DNA of 10,861 bases from Bacteroidales bacterium. Its GTDB lineage: Bacteria; Bacteroidota; Bacteroidia; Bacteroidales; UBA932. The notes under the pieces were generated by a model that did no database searches, was not told where the DNA came from, and saw nothing but the letters and a program-made list of their open reading frames with translations. A program made the translations under genes and the position numbers. Location: assembly GCA_017538685.1 (NCBI GenBank), contig JAFYIK010000062.1, positions 1 through 10,861 of the forward strand, written 5' to 3'. The stretch's first letter is position 1. The number at the start of each line of letters is the position of its first letter. Positions 8,150 through 10,861 of this stretch are shown here, in pieces.

Positions 8150-10312
8150 TTATCTGATATGCGCCCATTGGCACTCGAAATCCCAAATATCCCTGTCGAA
8201 CTGAAGAGCCCGGCCTTCCACTCCTTCCGCGCTGCCCTGGGCGGTCGTACCCACATAGCCAGTGCTCTTCGGATTGACGAAGGGCTCGCCGGCATCGTAG
8301 GCCGCCAGCACCGCGTCGAAGAACATCTTCCAGCGGACTTTATAGTAGGTTTCCACCAGACCATCCCAATCTCGGTTTGCGTAGTCGGAAAGGTGGAACG
8401 AATCACCCCAGACGCTTATAAGGGTCCTGGCGTTCATCTCGTAATAATCCTTTTCAGGCGGAGTTAAACCCCAGCTGCGCGCATCGTCAAGCCAGTCTTT
8501 CAGAGAGAACTCGCGGCGCGTTTTCAGCACGGCTGCGAGCTCGTCGCAGAGGTTTAAGAATTCTTCGGACGCCGCGACCATAGCATCACGGTCACCGTTA
8601 TGATAGGCCTGCGTGAACTTGTCGCGCACTGCCAAAGCTTTGTTGTCTATCACCTGCCTGCGGGCGTTCGCGAGGTCGAACTTGAAGTAGTCCGACGAGC
8701 CGGGAATGGTCTCGAGGAGCTTCAAGGCGTCTTCGAGGTCTTTCGGGTCGTAGCCCCTGTTGAAGAGCGTCGTCCAATGCCAGAAGCCCTCCAGGTTGGG
8801 GTGCGCGCAGATTATGCTGGAGCTGGATGTCTTCGAATGGGTCACGCTCACCTTCTGCGCGTGTATCTTCCAATATTCCCTGAAGGCGGGGTCCACATAG
8901 CCCAGGTGCCTGTCGGCGACGTTATCCAGATAGATGTCCACCGGCATCGCGTTGCTCCAGGCCTGCTGCAGCACTGCTTCATAGACGGGCTCGTTCACGC
9001 CGAAGCCTTCGAGCGTGCTGCCCAGCCCTACGAAGCCCGGACCGGCGTTCGCCTTGGTCTCCGCAATCCATTCAGCATTCTGGTAGTAGTCACCTTCGAT
9101 GCCGGTCATACCGCCGAAGTTGCCCAGGTAGCACCAGATGAACGGCTGGCCGTAGAAGCTTTCCGTGCGCTTCCAGATTTGGGTGGCGTCGCAGAAGTAG
9201 TCCAGTATGATCATCCTTCCCTGCGGCACGGCGGTCAGGTAGGCTTTGATATTTTCGTCGCTCCAGTGCTGCTGGTCGGCCCAGAAGAGCCAGCCCATCT
9301 GCAGCCAGACAGCATCCGGGTCCACGGCCGTCATAGACTCATATATGCCCTTCGATATTTTGGCGAGGGTCTCGGGATCCCAGAAGGGAGCGTCCACTTC
9401 GTTGAACGGGTCCACGCCGTAGATATGGTCTGTTCCGTACATCTTCGTCTGTTCCTCAAGGAAGTCCTTCTGAATCCGGGCGTAAATCGGGTCCATAGGG
9501 CTGAGGAAGGTGCAGCGGTATTTGTCCGCAAAACCGCCCCAGTAGCTAACGCGGAAGGTGTCAATCGGCTCCGGGGAGACCTCAGCGAGCTCCGCGGGGA
9601 CGTGTCCTGCGAATGCTGGCAGCACGGGGGTCATATTCAGCGCCCGCTCCCGCTTGAGGATCTTCTTCTGAAGCTCCGCCTGCCCGTCGATCCACCCCTG
9701 CGGGAGCGGACCCTGCCAACGGTCCAGGTTGCACATCCTCTGCCACGGCAGATGCGCCGGACCCACGAAGAATGCTTTTATCTGCTCGTCCGTGAGACCA
9801 TACTTGCGCCAGACCTTCTGCCACACCGCTTCCTGACCGGTGATTGCGAGCGGCATATTCACTCCGTTCAGCGCCATCCAGTCTAAGAATCTCTCCCACT
9901 GCTCCCATTTCCACCACGCCATAGTGTAACCGAAGGTGCAGTAGTTAAGGAAGAAGCGGTCAGGGACTTCAGCCTTCGCCCTGACCGGCACCTCTATCGC
10001 GGGGAGGGTTTCCGGAAGCTCTATAGGATTGAAATGATACCAGCTGACGTTCGCGAGGCAGTACTCCTGCAGATATCTGTTGAGTCCGACCGCCATAGAG
10101 TTGGCATTGTTTCCCTTGATCCGGATCTTCGAGCCTTTCTGGTCCAGTTCATACACATCCTCATTCGATTCTATCTGCTCGAAGACTATGTGTTTCGCCT
10201 GGGGGCCGAGTATACGGCCTGCAAGCGCAGCCGCTGTTTTCTCATCAGACGTCCGGCACGATGCAATCGCCCCGGCAAGGGCAAGAATCAAGGTCAGTTT
10301 CAGTATCTTCAT
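8150..10312 (-). CDS. GH89 alpha-N-acetylglucosaminidase, lipoprotein
   Basis: 720 residues, the length expected for a minimal NAGLU-type GH89. It removes terminal alpha-linked GlcNAc, as in GlcNAc-alpha-1,4-Gal of gastric-type mucin or heparan sulfate. Residues 1-19 are a lipoprotein signal with lipobox IASC (Cys19). The following RTSDEK is acidic at the third and fourth positions, which may favour surface display in Bacteroidota. Domains: NAGLU N-terminal about 25-110; TIM barrel about 115-455, containing NYCTFGYTMAWWKWEQWERF (123-142), NGVNMPLAITGQE (149-161), DPFNEVDAP (301-309) and LGSTLEGFGVNEPVYE (430-445); helical C-terminal domain about 460-715. Glu305 and Glu435 match the acid/base and nucleophile of the family (human NAGLU Glu316 and Glu446, from memory), so it should be active. 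It is the first gene of the operon. GGAG lies 4 nt before the ATG at 10312, a better Shine-Dalgarno than its neighbours have. Specificity beyond alpha-GlcNAc cannot be told from sequence. Confidence 0.96.
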   Translation of the reverse strand: MKILKLTLILALAGAIASCRTSDEKTAAALAGRILGPQAKHIVFEQIESNEDVYELDQKGSKIRIKGNNANSMAVGLNRYLQEYCLANVSWYHFNPIELPETLPAIEVPVRAKAEVPDRFFLNYCTFGYTMAWWKWEQWERFLDWMALNGVNMPLAITGQEAVWQKVWRKYGLTDEQIKAFFVGPAHLPWQRMCNLDRWQGPLPQGWIDGQAELQKKILKRERALNMTPVLPAFAGHVPAELAEVSPEPIDTFRVSYWGGFADKYRCTFLSPMDPIYARIQKDFLEEQTKMYGTDHIYGVDPFNEVDAPFWDPETLAKISKGIYESMTAVDPDAVWLQMGWLFWADQQHWSDENIKAYLTAVPQGRMIILDYFCDATQIWKRTESFYGQPFIWCYLGNFGGMTGIEGDYYQNAEWIAETKANAGPGFVGLGSTLEGFGVNEPVYEAVLQQAWSNAMPVDIYLDNVADRHLGYVDPAFREYWKIHAQKVSVTHSKTSSSSIICAHPNLEGFWHWTTLFNRGYDPKDLEDALKLLETIPGSSDYFKFDLANARRQVIDNKALAVRDKFTQAYHNGDRDAMVAASEEFLNLCDELAAVLKTRREFSLKDWLDDARSWGLTPPEKDYYEMNARTLISVWGDSFHLSDYANRDWDGLVETYYKVRWKMFFDAVLAAYDAGEPFVNPKSTGYVGTTAQGSAEGVEGRALQFDRDIWDFECQWAHIR

Positions 10313-10316
10313 CTGT

Positions 10317-10320
10317 CTCC
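10317..10320 (-). promoter_or_regulatory. Shine-Dalgarno-like site of GH89 gene
   Basis: On the minus strand GGAG precedes the ATG at 10312 with a 4-nt gap (GGAGACAGATG). It supports this start. It is the only clear Shine-Dalgarno-like site found ahead of the starts in this window; the other genes rely on overlap coupling or A-rich leaders. Confidence 0.5.
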
Positions 10321-10370
10321 GCGGTTTAGTCCTCTAATTTACAAAGAAAAAACGAAGAATTGCGACCTTC

Positions 10371-10399
10371 CGGCGCCAAAAACGTGTGTTTTGCCGCCG
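10371..10399. repeat. GC-rich imperfect dyad in intergenic region
   Basis: Two 11-bp arms, CGGCGCCAAAA (10371-10381) and TTTTGCCGCCG (10389-10399), are complementary at 10 of 11 positions around a 7-nt spacer ACGTGTG. The dyad lies between the repeat array and the GH89 start. It could be a separate regulator site or, if the operon transcript starts farther upstream, a 5' leader hairpin. No U-tract follows it on either strand, so it is not a standard terminator. Confidence 0.45.
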
Positions 10400-10413
10400 A
10401 TCTCTCTCGTTTT

Positions 10414-10525
10414 TGTTCAAGGTCCGTTTTTATGCGACGGACTTTGAACGGGCAATCAGCGTTTGAGGGTATTCTGTCGGCACAGAGGCGTTCAAGGTCA
10501 CGCAGAAGAAAACGGACCTTGAACA
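10414..10525. repeat. Four-copy 12-bp inverted-repeat array, probable operator region
   Basis: Copies of GTTCAAGGTCCG occur at 10415-10426 (exact, plus), 10438-10449 (11/12, minus), 10490-10501 (10/12, plus) and 10513-10524 (exact, minus). They form two inverted pairs, each with an 11-bp spacer. The second pair is displaced by exactly 75 bp from the first, about seven helical turns. The outer copies extend into a perfect 17-bp inverted repeat (10414-10430 with 10509-10525). The spacers themselves are not conserved, which argues for selection on half-sites and geometry. The array fills the centre of the divergent intergenic region and reaches into the esterase promoter. The most likely reading is a pair of dimer-binding operators for a locus regulator able to act cooperatively or by looping. 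A small mobile element with 17-bp ends is a less likely alternative, because no flanking duplication is seen. Confidence 0.72.
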
Positions 10526-10549
10526 TATTTTGGATTTTTGGTACATTTG
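10519..10549 (+). promoter_or_regulatory. Candidate Bacteroidota sigma-ABfr promoter of the CE2-type esterase gene
   Basis: TACATTTG at 10542-10549 matches the Bacteroides -7 consensus TAnnTTTG at every fixed base. TTG at 10519-10521 lies 20 nt upstream of it, the spacing expected for the -33 element. That TTG lies inside the fourth copy of the 12-bp repeat (10513-10524), so a protein bound there should affect this promoter. Transcription would begin at about 10554-10557, practically at the ATG (10555). Confidence 0.55.
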
Positions 10550-10554
10550 TGTCT

Positions 10555-10861
10555 ATGAAACGAACCACATTAATCGTGGCGGCATTGTTCGCCTGTATTC
10601 TCTGCTCGGCGGAGACAATCAAAGGATCTGACAGCAAAGTGACTTATATCGGACGCACAGAAGTCGCGGAAGACGGCTCGGTGAGTTTCGACTGGAGCGC
10701 CACCACCATCAAACTGAAATTCAAAGGCAAAACGCTGGTGATGGCCTGCTCGTCCACCAAAAAGGATTTCTTCAACCTCTGGCTGGACGGTGAGCAGAAA
10801 GCCATCGAAGATAAAATACTCAAGGTGGAAGGTGATGCGCTGGTGACCGTCTTCAACGCCA
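10555..10861 (+). CDS. CE2-type SGNH esterase, N-terminal domain only (3' partial)
   Basis: 102 codons plus one base are visible from the ATG at 10555 to the window edge. A signal peptide spans residues 1-19 (hydrophobic core TLIVAALFACILCSA, cleavage likely before ETIKG). A lipoprotein reading with Cys14 (LFAC) is possible but weaker. From about residue 30 the pattern YIGRTEV, DGSVSFDWSATTIKLKF, TKKDFFNLWLDG resembles the jelly-roll N-terminal domain of carbohydrate esterase family 2 and related SGNH hydrolases of Bacteroidota. That domain precedes a GDSL/SGNH catalytic domain, which would lie beyond the window, so no catalytic residue can be checked. Expected role: removing O-acetyl groups from a polysaccharide outside the cytoplasm. 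It is transcribed away from the GH89 operon across a shared 242-bp intergenic region. The start is supported by the signal peptide directly after the ATG, but a promoter-like TACATTTG lies only 5 nt upstream. Esterase identity is inferred from the accessory domain alone. Confidence 0.72.
   Translation, partial: MKRTTLIVAALFACILCSAETIKGSDSKVTYIGRTEVAEDGSVSFDWSATTIKLKFKGKTLVMACSSTKKDFFNLWLDGEQKAIEDKILKVEGDALVTVFNA

Larger units (their letters stand above)
1..10312 (-). other. Five-gene minus-strand glycan-utilisation operon
   Basis: The five minus-strand genes are spaced by 1 nt (TAA-T-ATG at 8152-8146), a 4-nt ATGA overlap (6172-6169), a second 4-nt overlap within ATGATGA (4217-4212), and 5 nt (737-733). 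There is no room for internal promoters or terminators outside coding sequence. Co-transcription from upstream of 10312 and translational coupling at the overlapping junctions are therefore very likely. The products divide into exported enzymes (GH89, two GH97s, phosphoesterase-glycosidase) and one cytosolic catabolic enzyme (NagB). The operon continues beyond position 1, and no SusC/SusD-like gene is in view. Confidence 0.88.

Noticed and set aside
6172..8157. Long open frame on the plus strand (661 codons), antisense to the SusB-like GH97.
   Set aside because: It lies opposite a well-supported GH97 gene, has no recognisable domain and has the Val/Arg/His-rich composition typical of the complement of a GC-rich gene. 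The plus-strand frames at 8600-9886 and 768-1862 are rejected for the same reason.
8149..8406. N-terminal extension of the SusB-like GH97 to an ATG at 8406.
   Set aside because: The extension overlaps the GH89 coding region by over 250 nt, has non-GH97 composition, and would bury the clear lipoprotein signal that starts at 8148.
10334..10349. Minus-strand -7-like elements for the GH89 operon (TAAATTAG at 10341-10334, TTTCTTTG at 10349-10342).
   Set aside because: Each has one mismatch to TAnnTTTG and neither has a TTTG/TTG at the right upstream distance, so the operon promoter stays unassigned.
10340..10374. A possible third repeat pair, 75 bp left of the first.
   Set aside because: At the predicted positions only a weak CGACCTT similarity is present at 10363-10369 and nothing at 10340-10351.
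10490..10500. TTCAAGGTCA matches a vertebrate orphan nuclear receptor half-site.
   Set aside because: Coincidental in bacterial DNA with operon structure; no biological link.
10414..10525. Inverted repeats as a rho-independent terminator or a MITE.
   Set aside because: No U-tract follows either hairpin in a direction that would end a gene, since both flanking genes point away. No target-site duplication is visible next to the 17-bp ends, and two regularly spaced internal copies fit operators better. A MITE is not fully excluded.

Overview
The window looks like a Bacteroidota (Bacteroidales) chromosome segment carrying a glycan-degradation locus. The evidence is the gene content (GH89, two GH97 enzymes of different subtypes, a MetallophosN/MetallophosC-type phosphoesterase), the export signals, the general lack of Shine-Dalgarno sequences, and a TAnnTTTG-type promoter. 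The DNA is GC-rich by eye, more like Alistipes/Rikenellaceae or related gut lineages than classical Bacteroides. The genus is inference.

Layout. Five genes on the minus strand run from 10312 leftward and off the left edge, so tightly packed that they are almost certainly one operon. In transcription order they are: a GH89 alpha-N-acetylglucosaminidase lipoprotein (10312-8150); a SusB-like GH97 with the inverting-type glutamates, also a lipoprotein (8148-6169); a second GH97 with the retaining-type Asp nucleophile, alpha-galactosidase-like (6172-4214); a 1159-residue fusion of a calcineurin-like phosphoesterase to an (alpha/alpha)6 six-hairpin glycosidase (4217-738); and glucosamine-6-phosphate deaminase nagB (732-1, C-terminus cut off). 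Junctions are 1 nt, a 4-nt ATGA overlap, another 4-nt ATGA overlap and 5 nt. On the plus strand a divergent gene starts at 10555. It encodes the N-terminal domain of a CE2-type SGNH esterase and is cut by the right edge.

The 242-bp divergent intergenic region (10313-10554) holds the most unusual non-coding signal. Four copies of a 12-bp element (GTTCAAGGTCCG) form two inverted pairs. Both pairs have the same 11-bp spacer and they lie exactly 75 bp apart. The outermost copies extend to a perfect 17-bp inverted repeat. The copy nearest the esterase covers the presumed -33 element of its promoter. A separate GC-rich dyad lies at 10371-10399.

How the genes may work together (inference): secreted and lipid-anchored exo-enzymes would remove alpha-GlcNAc, alpha-glucosyl and alpha-galactosyl caps. 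The phosphoesterase-glycosidase fusion and the divergent esterase would deal with phosphate and acetyl decorations. NagB would send glucosamine-6-phosphate from released GlcNAc into glycolysis. The combination points to an alpha-GlcNAc-containing, possibly phosphorylated and acetylated glycan such as mucin-type host glycan or a microbial surface polysaccharide. No SusC/SusD pair, regulator, transporter or nagA is visible in the window.
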